Source: Gentiana macrophylla (taxonomy: Eukaryota; Streptophyta; Magnoliopsida; Gentianales; Gentianaceae). From it: DNA of 64,000 nucleotides. Shown here one piece after another: positions 25,011 to 37,629 of the stretch. The position numbers and the translations under genes are program-made. The DNA lies in contig CM047805.1 in the NCBI GenBank assembly GCA_026214975.1, positions 58,706,834 to 58,770,833 of the forward strand, in the 5' to 3' direction. How positions within the stretch are numbered: position 1 is the stretch's first letter; the number at the start of each line of letters is the position of its first letter. The notes below the pieces were generated by a model. It was given only the letters and a program-made list of their open reading frames with translations. It made no database searches and was not told where the DNA came from.

Positions 25011-25849
25011 CAAACTTTTCATTTTTCGATTTTTTATGATTTTTAAATAAAACTTATAAAAATTCTTATAAAACTTAATTAAAACCTTAAAAATAATTTT
25101 TTAAACTTACTAAAAATAAAATTTGAAGGAACTTTTATAATTTTATAACAATTTCTAAAAATTTAATAAAATTTTTATAACACTTATAAAAATTAAATAA
25201 ATTTATATCAACTCTTATAAAACATTAAAACTAAAAAACTTTTATAAAACTTTTATAAAACTCCTCAAATTTTTATAAAGATCCAATTTTATAAAATTCT
25301 CAGAAGTTATGCGAAAATTTTACAAAATAAAATAAAAGACTCGAAACTTAAGGAGTTCCTGATTCTTCGATTTCTAAATCTTCCAAAGTTCTGATATAAC
25401 GCTCGATCAACCTAACTCCTAAAAACGAGGCATTTGAATTATCTCTCGAATTCCATCGATTTTCGGATAACCACCTAATCGCTCCTTCCTAACAATATTC
25501 AAACACTCATCCTGGGATTTGGTTGTGTTTTTCCCACGTCATTCAACATGTTCACTTTTTCCACAGATTCTCAGCATCTCATTAGAAACTTTGCCCTTCT
25601 TTTATCGCACTTCTTGATGTTCCATTACATACTTCTCTCAATCTGATCTCTCTCAACAATTTCTTGTTTTGTTCAAAAACTAAAGCTTCTATAGAAAACG
25701 CGACATCTTTATCAAGGCCTAATTTCAAAAGTAAAATAAAAACTCCTATTCTATCTAAAAAGACATCCAGTTCTTTTACGCCTATCCGGTAAAAGACGAA
25801 AAGAGTTTAAACATAATTAAAATTGTAAAAGTAGAGTAAAAATAGATAG
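25011..25849 (-). other. Noncoding AT-rich spacer between pol and ORF1 in element R
   Basis: No coding signal. Very AT-rich with TTTTATAAAA-type words between 25040 and 25340. It mirrors 10061-10892. Confidence 0.6.
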
Positions 25850-28800
25850 CACCTGGTATTCGTGATTCGATTCCGCTCGCTTTTTCGCTTTTCATTTTTC
25901 TCTGCTTTTTCAATTTGTCGGGGATCAATCAAGAGCATTATTTCTTCTTTCAATGGGATTCCTTCTCCTCCACAAATAACTTTACTCAGGCCATTGGCTA
26001 TAAAAGTTGTATTTCCATCGGTTAGTCCAACACTCAGCTTTGTAAACCCGTGTTACTTTAAATGGACTCGCCCATCTTGACTTAAGCTTACCTCGAAACA
26101 ACTTTAAACGTGAATTGTACAAAAGCACTCGATCACCTACATGGAACTCACGCTAAAGATTCTCTTATCATGGAAAGACTTCGTATGCGTTCTTTGTAGA
26201 TTCGAAAGTTTTCATAAGAATCGAGACGCAATTCTTCTAGTTCTCATCAATTGAAGCAATCTATGATCACCGACACCTTAGGATCGAAATTTAGAAATCT
26301 AATAGCCTGTAAGGCTCGGTGTTCTAACTCAACCTGGAGATGACATGACTTACCAAAGACTAGCTTATAGGAGAACAACCAATTGGTGTTTTAAAAGTCG
26401 CTTGCACGCGCCATAACGCATCATCTAATTTAATTGCCCGGCTTTTACGATTTGAATCAACTGCTTTTTCTACGATTCTTTTAATCTCTCTATTTGACAC
26501 CTCTACCGACCACTTGGGTTTATGGATGATAGGCGTTCTCTAGTTTATGTGTTACACCATATTTCTCAACTAACTTAGTAAATGGTTTATTACAAAAGTG
26601 TGAACCTCTATCGCTAATGATCGCCTCTGGAATGCCATATCTAGTGAATATGTTCTTTTTTAAGGAATCGTATGACAACCTTGGTATCATTAGTGGGAAG
26701 AGCTTCACTTTTCTACCCATTTTGAAACATAATCTACCATTACAAGAATAAATCTTTTTCCAAACGATATAGAAAAAGGTCCCATGAAATCTATACCCCA
26801 AACATCAAATAACTCACATTCTAAAATAGCTTGCATAGGCATTTCATGTTTTTAGATACATTTCCCATTTTTGACAAGACTCACAAGATTTAACATATTT
26901 ATAAGCATCTTTATATAGTGTAGGCCAATAAAACCACATTGTAAAACTTTAAAAGCGCTTTTCCATCCTCCATGATGACCTCCCCTGCCTCACGATCATG
27001 ACAAAACGATAAAATACTTAAAATTTCATTATCAGCACACATTTTCTCGATTATCCCATCCGAACATTTACGGAAAAGGTCCGTTTCCTCCCAAGAATAA
27101 AATTTTAAGTCATAAAAGAATTTCTTTTTCTGTTGCCAAGTCCAATGAGACGGAATATAATCACAGGTTAAGTAATTAATGATATCTCCAAACCAAGGTG
27201 AGATTTCCTTAGAAGGAATTCTATTTTTTAATAATTGCATGGTTGAAGGAGTATCTATTCTAAATAGTTGTTCATCAGGAAATGAATCTTTAATTTCATT
27301 CCCTATCTCTTCCTCAGTCTCCATTCTACTTAGATGATCTGCTACTACATTTTCACTTCCTTTTTTATCTTTAATTTCAATATCAAATTCTTGAAGTAGG
27401 AGAATCCATCTAAGAAGACGTGGTTTCGCATCCTTCTTACTTAGTAAATACTTGAGCTGAATGGTCTGTGTAGACTATTACCTTAGAACCAACAATATAC
27501 GATCTAAACTTATCTAAGGCAAAAATCACAGCCAACAGCTTCTTTTCAGAGTTGCATAATTAAGTCGAAATTTGCGTTTAGCGTGTGGGATGCATAGTAA
27601 ATAGCTTTGAGAATTTTGTTATACCTTTGACCTAAAACAGCTCCTACAGCTAAATCGCTTGCATCACACATAATCTCAAAAGGTAAATCCCAGTCTGGTG
27701 CTACCAATACCGTGCAAGAATCAACTTTGCTTTCGTGGTCTTAAATGCTTCCATACATTTACTATCAAAGTTAAAAGATACTTCTTTTTCAAGTAAATGA
27801 CTTAGAGGCTTTGCTATCTTTGAAAAATCTGCAATAAATCTCCTATAAAATCCTGCATGTCCAAGAAATCCTCTTAGAGTCCTTAGATTAACTGGTGGCG
27901 GTAATTTTTCAATCACCTCGACTTTAGCTTTATCAACTTCAATTCCTATTTCAGAGATTCTATGACCTAAAACAATTCCTTCTGATACCATTAAATGACA
28001 TTTTTCCCGCTTTAGAACTAAATTGGTATCCTCACAACGTTGTAAAACTCTTTCTAAGTGCGACAAACATTTACCAAAAGAATCTCCATAAACACTAAAG
28101 TCGTCCATAAAAATTTCTAAGAATTTCTCAACCATGTCAGAAAATATAGACATCATACATCTTTGAAACGTGGCAGGGAGCATTACATAAACCAAACGGC
28201 ATTCTTTTATACGCAAAAGTTCCATAAGGACAAGTGAAAGTAGTCTTTTCCTATCTCCTAACGCAATGAAAATCAGAAATAACCCGAATAACCATCTAAG
28301 AAACAAGAATACTTATGACCACTTAAACGCTCCAACATTTGAACTATGAATGGAAGCGGATGATGATCTTTCTTAGTACGATCATTTAGCTTTCTAAAGT
28401 CAATGCACATTCGATAACCTGTAATTTCCTTGTTGGAATCCATTCATTCTTATCATTCTCTTTCACCGTGAAACCTCCTTTCTTTGGTACAACTTGAGTT
28501 GGACTCACCCATTCACTATCTCGATATAGGAAAGATTATTCCCATTTCTAATAGCTTAATGACCTCTTTCTTAACGATTAATCAGAAATTCGGGTTGAGG
28601 CGGCGTTATGGTTGAATACAAGGTTTAGCATCTTCTTTCGTAATTATCTTATGAACACAAATCTCGTGGCTAATACCTCGAATATCGGCAATCGTCCATC
28701 CAAAAGCTTTCTTATGCTTTCTTAACATTTTTATTAATTGATCTTCTTGTCGCTTTCGCTTAAAGTTGATGAAATAATAATCGGTAATAGATTATCGCTT

Positions 28801-29640
28801 TCTAAAAGCATATTTCGATTTAAAGGTAACGGTTTCAATTCCAGATTCTTCATGGATCTTCTATTGATGATTTAAGAATCGGTCCTTCTAGTTCTAACTC
28901 CAAATACTTATGCCATGGTGGCTTAAAAGTAAAGCTTCCTTTATCTGGAGAAAGGATTATCTCTTTCATTTCAATGTCTTCCTCATCTTCTTTATAGATA
29001 GACAGAGTTAAGCATTCTTCTAATCTGCCTTCAAAAGTTGGTAACTCGATTATCATAGATGAATGAATATCTTCTATAAAAGAACATGATTCTAGTGATG
29101 TATATGGAGGGTTCATAGCTTTGAAAATATTGAAAGCAACTTCATCTTCATTGACTCTCAAAATTAACTCTCCTTTATGAACATCGATTAAAGTTCTTCC
29201 TCAGTAGCTAGAAATGGACGACCTAGAATAAGAGGCGCCGAATATCCTTCTTCCATTTCCATAACTACAAAATCTACTGGAAAATAGAATTTGTCTACTT
29301 TAACCAAGACATCCTTAATCATTCCTTTATGGTACTTAATCGATCTATCCGCCATTTGCAGTCATTTCGATCTTAGTAAGCTTTCCTATGCCTAGCTTTT
29401 TATAATCCTCATAAGACATGAGATTTATACTAGCTCCAAGATCACATAAGACCTTCTTAAATGTAAATCCTCCAATTTCACATGGAATCGTAAAACTTCC
29501 GGGATCTTTCGCCTTAGGTGGTAACTTATGCTTTGAAACTGCGTAAACATTCTTCATTTAGGCGTATATTCTCATATTCCTCTAATTTTTTCTTATTTGA
29601 TAGTATATCTTTTTGAAACTTTCCATAGGCGTATATTAAT
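25850..29640 (-). pseudogene. pol of element R: protease, reverse transcriptase, RNase H, integrase
   Basis: Protease piece (29557-29345) with the active-site motif CDLGASINLMSYEDYKKLG. Reverse transcriptase (about 28740-27700) with MDDFSVYGDSFGKC, KREKCHLMV, VLGHRIS and GFLGHAGFYRRFI, which include the catalytic FMDD box and the thumb region. RNase H follows (27690-27330). The integrase has the zinc-binding CHDREA and CESCQ segments (27000-26880) and core WGIDFMGPF near 26780-26810 with ISDRGSHF near 26600. A C-terminal segment runs to about 25850. The catalytic FMDD box is intact, but four or more frame breaks (for example near 29600, 28310, 27325, 26870) make the gene non-functional as read. 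The products would work in a cytoplasmic particle and then in the nucleus. Confidence 0.85.
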
Positions 29641-31865
29641 CGAGCTTCAATAATGGATATTAACATGAAGATGACGAAAAGTATCAAGGAAACGAGCATA
29701 CTTCTTATCAGTTTTTGCCTTTTTGATTTGATCTTTAGGAGGGTAAGGTAAAGATTCTAAATCTATAACCTTTGGCTCCTTAGTCAATTTCTCTTTTCCT
29801 TTTTCCTTAAACCTTTGAGCATTACTTAGTCGCCATGTTTCAGGTTCTTGAATTTTTTCCTTTAAATTGTTCCCTGAATCAATCTCTACTTCAGATTTTT
29901 TCGGTTCTTCCTGTTTCTCATTTATTCTAACATGTTCCTTGAATAAATTCCTTAAATCTTTATCCATAGGGTCTTTCAAAATCCTAGGGATTTTTACCCA
30001 ATTTTCACCTTCATTTTCAGGTTCCAAACTTCTATTCCTTTTCAAGAAATTATCTATAATTTCTTCTTCCTCGTCAGTGAATTCAATTTCATCTTTAGTT
30101 TCATCATTTTTTCCATCTAAATCATTTTCTACTTCATTATTCCCGAAGTTTTCTACTCCATTGCTTCCACTGAGCTTCCTACTTCTCGTAACTACAACAT
30201 TTACCTCTCTTGGGTTTCTTTCAGTATTACTTGGTAATCCTCCTGGGGGTCTACTGTTGTTACGTTCACCTTCCCTACTCAAATGATCTTCCATATTCCT
30301 CAATGAGGCTTCTATTGTTCTCATTCTGGTATCATGTCCACTCATAGATGTTTTTATTGTACTCATATCTTTAGTGATTTGTACTAATAGAAGTCATCAT
30401 TGTTTCCATATTCTTAGCTTGAGTAGATACTACACCCATCATATTTTCCATTAGTTTTTCCCATTTCTCAACTCCTTCTCAGGTTGAGTTGAACTCGAAG
30501 TTCTTGTATACTTTGAGTGGTATGTTGAGGATAGGATCTTGGTAATGATTGTAAATTCGATTAGATGTATTTTCTTGATAAACTTGGTTATTATTCCTAT
30601 ATGGGACTGGATATGGCGGTTGTCCTGGCTTACTAGGGTTTTCTGCACCATCGATAAGTAGGATGATCTCTTCTAATAGCATTAAACGAGTTTGAGTATG
30701 CATTGTTCAAATTCCTATGTTTCTTTGAGAAAACTCACCTCCTCTCTTGAATATCCCGTTGGTTCTTCACTCCCTAATGCCACATTATCATGACTTGAGT
30801 ATTCATTTGGTGTATTATTTTCTGAATTTTGGTTCTTATTCTGTTGTAAACCATCAAATTTCCTACTCAAATTTTCTAAATGTGCTAGAACTTCCGTATT
30901 AGACGTACATTCTCCCCGCAAAAGCTACTTTTCGTGCTAGAACCGGTTTCCCACATTCTGTTATTTTTGGAAATCTTTTCTATAGCATCGTAAATCGCTT
31001 GAGCTTCACTCATCATTAACGAACCACCACATGCATGATCTACATCTCGCACGTGAGTCTTTTCTCAATTTACTTACGTAAGAGTTGAATTTGCATATCT
31101 AAGGAATAACCATGATCGGGACATGCTCTTAACAATTTTTAAACCTTTCCCACGCATTCCCAAGCGCTTTCTTGAGATCCTTGTCTAAAATTAGCAACCT
31201 CGACTTTTAATTCCAAATTTCGTCCAGAGTGAAATATTGTTTCGTAAATTCAGCTTTGAATCTCCTCCCAACTAGTAAGTGAGTGGTGTGGAAGAGACAT
31301 AAACCAATCTCGGCTCGCCCTTTTTAAGAAAAAGGAAACATAGTCATTCTCGTTAATTCCTTATGAGCACCTTGACTTTTGGTCAGATTGCACGCTTCTT
31401 CAAAAAGATAGAGATGATGATGTGGATCTTCATCATCCTCTCCTAGAATTGGGCTCTTGCGTCAATTAAACCAAAAGATGAGACTTAATTTCAAATTATT
31501 CGCTCCTTCATTAGGTAAAAGTATGGGATTATTAGTCCGGTTTCTTCTTCTTGCTTGATCACATATAGGTCTCGGGTTTGGTGGATTATTACGATTATTC
31601 TCGTTCCGATTTTGATTATTTCTATTATTATTATTATTATTAGGGTTAACAGGGTTTTGTCCATGCCCTGTAGAGCATGTTCCAAATTTCTTGTTCGGTG
31701 TTTCATCACCGATTTGACCATTCTCGTATTTCTGCTTGAAGATGATTCTTGGTCGATTTCCCGACTAGTATGACCGCGTTTACTCTCTATTCTTAACTGC
31801 CTTTCGTAAGTGTTTATGTCAGGCTTATAAGGAATGAGAGGGGCCTTACCACTTCTGGTCATCAA
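29641..31865 (-). pseudogene. gag of element R
   Basis: The start at 31865 (MMTRSGKAPLIPYKPD) is the first ATG after the primer site. The middle (31480-30950) holds a retrotransposon-gag-like region in several frames. The longest open piece is 239 residues (30366-29647): a charged segment with an acidic stretch (FTDEEEEIIDNFLKRN) and the Athila-type C-terminus LESLPYPPKDQIKKAKTDKK followed by FLDTFRHLHVNI. No CCHC zinc knuckle is seen, which is usual for Athila gag. Frame breaks occur around 31660, 31480, 30930, 30710 and 30450. Gag forms the particle coat. Confidence 0.8.
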
Positions 31866-32045
31866 CTAACGAAAATAGAAAATAACACGAAATTGATAGT
31901 AGTAAAAATTGGTAATTTTTCCTAAAAGGTAACAACCAACGAAAAATAAAATAGAAATGAGATAAGAAAAGTGTTGACTTATTCTCGAGAATTTTAAGCT
32001 AATACCAGTAGTAACCATAGACACATAAAAAGAAATTAGCGACGT

Positions 32046-32063
32046 TCCCCGGCAACGGCGCCA
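32046..32063 (-). promoter_or_regulatory. Primer binding site complementary to tRNA-Asp (element R)
   Basis: On the minus strand TGGCGCCGTTGCCGGGGA lies three bases after the 5' LTR end. It is the complement of the 3' end of plant tRNA-Asp and is the usual primer site of Athila-group elements. It marks 32067 as the 5' LTR boundary. Confidence 0.9.
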
Positions 32064-32066
32064 AAA

Positions 32067-34192
32067 TGTGCTGACGGACCTTTTCTAGGCTATACAGATC
32101 CTAACCGGCAGTGTACCGGGTCAAATCGTAGTGCTAGTATGATGAGTCAGGTGTCGAATCCTCGTGGAACTTGGTAATTTCTTTTACGTGTGGTTAAACA
32201 CCAAAGAGTCATTATTAACTCGATCTAAATCGCAATTTTATAACACGTATCACTACTATTCTATTCAACATAAAATAAATACGTAATTTAAAAGTTATTC
32301 TAATATAATATATATAGATATATAAATATATATAGATGTACATAAATTGCAAAATATATATATAGATATAAATATATAGGTACCAATATATTAGACAAAT
32401 AATTTTAGAGAACTGGCCAAAACTTATATAATTGATTTATACGATCTTTTCGATTAATTGAAATGTGTTCGATCTCTCCTTTTATTTTAGGTCCAATTGA
32501 GTAAGTGAAACGGTGCACTCCTGAGGTAAACAATTCCTTCTCACACGAGCGTATGAAATTGTCATATGTCCATTGTCATCGACCCAAGGTCCACAATCGT
32601 TACGGTAAACGAATTAATCTCGACAGTCCCGAGTACAAATCTACCTTTAGATAAAAGGAGTCATTCCGTTCACAAGCGGTCAATTTTATTTTAAAGGCTC
32701 CGGTTGTCAAAGCCGGACGATTCAACTTTCCGGTTTAAGTTTCAATTAAACTGATGATTTAACATTATTACGATCTCGAGTACAAATTATAATAAAATTC
32801 CTTTCTCCGTTATCACGTTGTTCACACGGCCAATTTTACCCTCCGGTTTTTCTATCTTTTATTTCATATCCTGACTACGAGGCGTCAATTCATAATTAGA
32901 TTATGAATTCCTCAGATCAATTAAATACGTCAATACGAATATGATCAAAATAGAAAAAGATTCAATTAACTCAATTTTAGTCATTTTAACTTAACAACAT
33001 TTCTTTAACGAAAAGATCGAAATAAAACCGATTACATAGTTTTGGCCAGTATTATATTTAGCCTAAAAACATTATAACAACGAAAAATATAAAAACAAAC
33101 ATAAATACTTAAGAAAAGTTACCCGAATACGGCAGTTGATTCAGAAATCGTATCTTCCGGACATTACAACTTCTTTAGCAAAACCGACTTCCGAGATTTT
33201 CTCGAGCATTACAACGATACTAAAACTACATTATTACGGCGTAAGGCCTTATTTACAAACTACAACTAAAAATAAAAAAAAAAAAAAAAAGAAGAGAGGA
33301 GAGGAGAGTATATATATATATAGGATGTTATATATATATTTGGTACATCTTCGAGCTGCTCTCTGATCAACTCCTTATATAGACGAAGGTTCCTTGGCCG
33401 GACGTCCGTAGTAAGCCGGCTCGGTCCGGACTAATGATTACTCCCACCTTCTTGATTAACTCAGCATGTGCGTTGATTTATATATATTTATATATAATTA
33501 TATATAACTTGTAAAATTCATATCTCGAGTTCTGGATCTCCAAAAATCACAAACGAAATGCCAAAATTAAGGTCTCGAGAAACTCTACAACTTTCATGAA
33601 GGACTCTTCTCCGGATAACGCTTTTTGATGACCTCGTGTTCCTCCGAAGCTTTTACGGGATTTTTCTTAATCCAAGTCGATTAGCCACTTGATCACTGTT
33701 TAAGTTGTAGACCTCCAATCTTCATAATTTAAATTGCATTGGAAAACTCTCGGAAAAATCTACAACTTTCGTGAAGAACACTTTTTCGAAAATATCATTT
33801 TGATGAGCCATTCGTTTGTCGAAGATATTTCTATTATTATTACTTATCCAGTTTGGTTGGCCACTTATCCACTTAAGCTATTCAATTGACCATTTAAACT
33901 TGTGGCACTCTTTAAATCATTCCAGAGATATGATTAAACTTCAATATGTCGATTCTCGGGTCTTGGTTTATAAATCGCAATAAAATACCACAAATACCCA
34001 CGTAAATCGACATTTACACTCCGATTTACTAAAATCGGTACAAAATTACAACTTATTATTATTATTATTACTAAATACTCTAAATTATAAAGACTAATCA
34101 CTTTATACCATAATTTCATATATTTTATATAGAATTCGTTGATAAAACATAATAATATAACGTATTTTTAATCATATAAAAATAATACATCA
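32067..34192 (-). mobile_element. 5' LTR of element R
   Basis: About 2.13 kb, begins TGATGTATT at 34192 and ends CAGCACA at 32067 on the minus strand. Full-length reference copy for the other LTRs in the palindrome. It includes TA-dinucleotide tracts (32300-32380, 33310-33345) and an A-run with GA repeats (33270-33310). Confidence 0.92.
33373..33430 (-). promoter_or_regulatory. LTR promoter of element R: bipartite motif and TATA box
   Basis: On the minus strand GTCCGGACCGAGCCGGC, spacer TTACTA, a shortened second half CGGACGTCCGG (33430-33398), then CTATATAAGG (33382-33373). This TATA box would drive the full-length genomic RNA of the element. Confidence 0.65.
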
Positions 34193-35873
34193 CTCCCGGT
34201 GGAAGGAAATTCTCGACTCGAACCCTTCCGATATGCTACCCGGAAAAATCTCCAAGATTTTCCCCTTATTCTCCCCTTGGCCGAAATTTTCCTTCTCCTC
34301 TCTAAGAGGTAGAAGTCTAAAATTACATGTGTGTTAAGGCTTGGGAGAACTCTCTTTATATATGGAGAAGTAACCTTTGTCCTCCAAAGGATTAAATAAT
34401 TAAGAGATAATTATTACATTAATCCTTTTTCCAAATAAAAGATAAATAAAATAATTATCCCAAACAAATTAGGATAAATCATATTATTATCTAATATTTC
34501 ATGAATTATCATTTAACAAATAAAAGATAAATCACACATTAAATAATTATCCAAGAAAAACCAATTTCTTCCTAATTATTTGTCAAAAAAAAAGGCGCCA
34601 CCTTTTATTAAGAAAGGTTCACACGCTTTTTCCAATATTTGACCAATTGGGTCAAAATTGTCAACACACTAATTTGGTAGTGTCTCACTTAAAAATGTCT
34701 TTTCGTGTATTTAATTATTTAGCCCAACTAATTTAATAGTCCACTAAACAATTAATTCACATATCGCTTTAATAAAGTCCAACAAGAACTAAATTAATAT
34801 TATTAGGATTCGACGTCCGAGAATAGCTATGCTATATTAGGAGAGCACGTCGGGGACCATGGACTAATAATCAGCGGCTCCGATAAATCAAATAAATAAT
34901 TATAGAATAATTATATTCGATAAATCAATCACAGGAATATGCCACCATAATCCCGTGACTGCACTCCTCCGATTATAAGATTATATTTATCTCCTCACGA
35001 GAATAAAAATAAGCGTCCATTGATATAATCATTACATATGGATTAATCCTCCATAGATCGCTCATTCTAAATCGGGAAGTTACCGTTAACCCTTTTTAGA
35101 ACCTCTTATCCTTATTTACCATTAACCCCCTAGTGATCAATTAATTCATACAACTCACTGGTGATCAATCAGTGTAATATGAACTCGCGCGATCGATCAG
35201 TTTCTAGGATTAACAAATAAGGGAACTGTCTATCTACTTCCATAAATGGAAGGAATGGATTCCGTATCTGTGATAACACGTACTACTCACTCAATCCAAG
35301 ACAATGCCAAGATGGGGTAATTCGGACCACGACTTCGGTGTAATCCTGAACCGCCAAGTCAAACTTCATACCGATTCAAGCGCTGGATCGTGATCACCTC
35401 GAGATTAAGATATATCCATAAATATGATCATCCATTGATTCGATAAGACTTCTCGATTACGGAATTATATCGTGAACTCTAATCAAATCGGTCCAAAATT
35501 TCAATATGATATATCTATCATATATAAATGCCCCATTAGGTTCTCTTAACCGAAAGTCCGATAAGACAATCACACCAACGTGTTCGGGCGTATTAATAGC
35601 ACGTTAAAGGAGAGACCCGATACTCTCGATTAACTTCACTACGGGCTAATTGTATTTTAAGTACATCTTCACTAACTCAATCCTCCCGTGTATATACCAT
35701 ACACTTTGAGTCAAGTGATTACATAAACGATATACTTAGAGTTTTTCAGTAGTGTAAATACTATCATTACATCGCGTCGGTGATTATGAGAATAATAAAT
35801 ATGAATAATAACGTCAATTCATTTATTAAATAAAACAATTACAAAAATTGTCTTTCGAGCATCACACCTAACA
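34193..35873 (-). mobile_element. Truncated copia-type LTR
   Basis: On the minus strand it starts TGTTAGGTGTGATGCTCG at 35873 and runs about 1.68 kb to 34193, where it is cut by the Athila-like LTR. No internal region or primer site follows, so it is a solo LTR or a fragment. It has a TATATATAAAGAG-type promoter segment near 34360-34370 and AT-rich flanks. The LTR style suggests Ty1/copia; the lineage is not determined. Confidence 0.6.
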
Positions 35874-35914
35874 TAGATTTCGGATATATTTAAAAAAATG
35901 GTGTATTAAACGAA

Positions 35915-36003
35915 TTTCCCTTTAAAAACGGTTGTACTGAGCTAATTAAGAATATCGTTTTGATTCGGTTCGGATTATTTACACCCATAGGACATATATA
36001 ATA
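35915..36003. repeat. Direct repeat copy 1 (hAT-like terminus)
   Basis: GGTTGTACTGAGCTAATTAA, then TTTTGATTCGGTTCGGATTA, then TTTACACCCATAGGACAT. A second copy, differing at a few bases, lies at 37630-37720 in the same orientation. The reverse complement begins CCTATGGGTGTAAATAAT, resembling the ends of plant hAT miniature transposons. Confidence 0.55.
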
Positions 36004-36364
36004 CGCAGTTGTCCCTACAGGTTGGTACAATGTTATCATGTTGAGGACCACCCATAGAAATTTTATTATACAATTGTTTTAATATTGTTATACAATTGTT
36101 TTCAATCAAAGTAAACGATTCCGAAAATTTTAAGGTTCGGTTTGTCTTTGGTTAACATGGTATGGAACTAGTGAAACCTTTGTGTAATAAAACTAATGTC
36201 ACTACTGATTATGAAAAAAAATTTGGGAAAAACAATTTTGGTGTCTTTTTTTTTTTAGAACTAAAAATTTTGTTTTCTGAAATCAGTAAATGACAAAAGT
36301 CTTCCTTGTTTTTGTTTTTTTGGATTGGAAAAATTCTGCCTTGTTTTCAACTAAAAATTGTTTA

Positions 36365-36706
36365 ATTAGGTTTTCCATCGGAGGCTGATTTGGAGTGAAG
36401 ATCCGGCGTGATCTTCGCATTGTGTAGAAGTTAATGCAAGAAGCGAAACCAAGGATTTTAGAAACTGGGATCAGGATTAGGGCTTGAGCTTGCGATCGTG
36501 TGTTTCCTTTCTTTTCCTCCATGGATGGAAAGAAGAAATGCGGCGATTCTGAACAAAAAATGGCCGTCGAGAATCATTTCCTTCGGAGGCACTGTCGAAT
36601 GGGCAGAGGAGGAAGGAGGGAGACGGCTGAGGGTTTCCTTCATCTTCATCAGGGGGAAGAGGGTTTCCATCGTCTTCGTCGGAGGGAAGAGGGCTTCCAT
36701 ACATAG
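36365..36706. other. GC-rich exon-like patch with a 30-bp tandem repeat
   Basis: Distinctly more GC-rich than its surroundings and open in more than one frame on both strands. Two tandem copies of a roughly 30-base unit (about 36635-36695) contain GGGAAGAGGG and TTTCCATCGTCTTCGTC-like words. On the minus strand these encode a 10-residue repeat (GNPLPPDEDE-like). It could be a first exon of a dead or unrecognised host gene. No homologue is recognised and no splice structure is assigned. Confidence 0.3.
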
Positions 36707-36837
36707 ATTTTTTTTTGTACCGAAACTTTTTTCTTTTCTAAAACAGAACGAAAAGTTTTGGAGCCCACCTGCCTGATATAAAACATTTGTTTTTTTGAGT
36801 GGAATAAAACTCTATTTTTAAATCAGCTCGAATCTAC

Positions 36838-37013
36838 CCATGAAAAAAAAAGTTCGAATCAGCTCGAGTTTGGCTCGAGTAAAAGGTGCTCTTGATCAAG
36901 TTTGAATTTATTGCCATGTCAAATTCGTGTTCGAGCTTGAGTTCACAAAATTCGTAATACGCTCAACTCGATAATCTTAATATTCGACTCGTCTCAAATC
37001 GTTTACATCCCTA
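36838..37013 (-). mobile_element. hAT-like transposon end (miniature element remnant)
   Basis: On the minus strand it opens TAGGGATGTAAACGA at 37013 and continues with interspersed CGAGT/CTCGAG words, the pattern common at the ends of plant hAT-derived miniature elements. The other end was not identified. Confidence 0.4.
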
Positions 37014-37197
37014 TTTTTTAGAATTTCAAGATAAAGATAGTTGTCACCAAAGCCACATCCAAAAATTTATCCACGTTACGAAAGTGAGACCATGCGTTCC
37101 TTGACAAAACACTAAGCCTTTCGTGAGAAATCTTTCTTTTTGTCACTAATCAATAGAACATTTTTTGACAAACAAAGTTATTGTAACTAGAAGCTAT

Positions 37198-37297
37198 CAT
37201 TTGTCACAAATCTACTCTTTGTTACCAATAATTTGTCACAAAAACATCTACTCATTGTCAGCAATAATTTATCACAAAAATGTCTTTTTTTTTTGTA
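37198..37297 (-). mobile_element. CACTA-like terminal fragment with subterminal repeats
   Basis: Three diverged copies of an approximately 35-base unit built around TTTGTCACAAA and CATCTACTC, ending in a run that on the minus strand reads CTACAAAAAAAAAA. Plant CACTA (En/Spm) elements start CACTACAAAAAA and carry such subterminal repeats; here the terminal CACTA has decayed to AACTACA. Confidence 0.4.
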
Positions 37298-37629
37298 GTT
37301 AGTTCCGTATTGTAGTCGGCTCTGATATTAAATGTACCCCCACCCAAACCCCAGGTCTGGTAACTTGAGTTAACAAGATCTTTTTGTCTCACACTTATAA
37401 AAAAATTAATAAGTTTTTCCCAAATCCATCGTGGGATATCACAGCATGTCTGAATTTATTTAAAAAAATATTGTGGGTGACCATCTTGTTCTTTTATAAG
37501 TGATAGCTGTTACTATCATTTTGTGTAATGATATATGATGTTTTCAATATGATTTCTTTATTGAAATATAATTCTCATGGTATTTTTTTAGTTTAGTAAA
37601 GCAAAAATTACTTTATTAACAATTTGATA

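Larger units (their letters stand above)
17941..34192 (-). mobile_element. Right-arm Athila-like Ty3 element (R), structurally complete
   Basis: On the minus strand: 5' LTR (34192-32067), tRNA-Asp primer site, gag, protease, reverse transcriptase, RNase H, integrase, spacer, ORF1, ORF2, spacer, polypurine tract, 3' LTR (20027-17941). Total about 16.25 kb. The reading frames carry several frameshifts but longer open stretches than the left copy. Outside its 5' LTR lies a truncated copia LTR; outside its 3' LTR lies the mirror-image element, so no target-site duplication can be read. Confidence 0.92.

Noticed and set aside
29867..30286. 139-codon plus-strand frame rich in serine and phenylalanine
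   Set aside because: Exact antisense of the acidic gag segment of element R; the composition is what the complement of GAA/GAT-rich DNA gives.
34193..35873. A complete copia element
   Set aside because: Only one LTR is present, no primer site or coding region follows, and its 3' end is cut at 34193.
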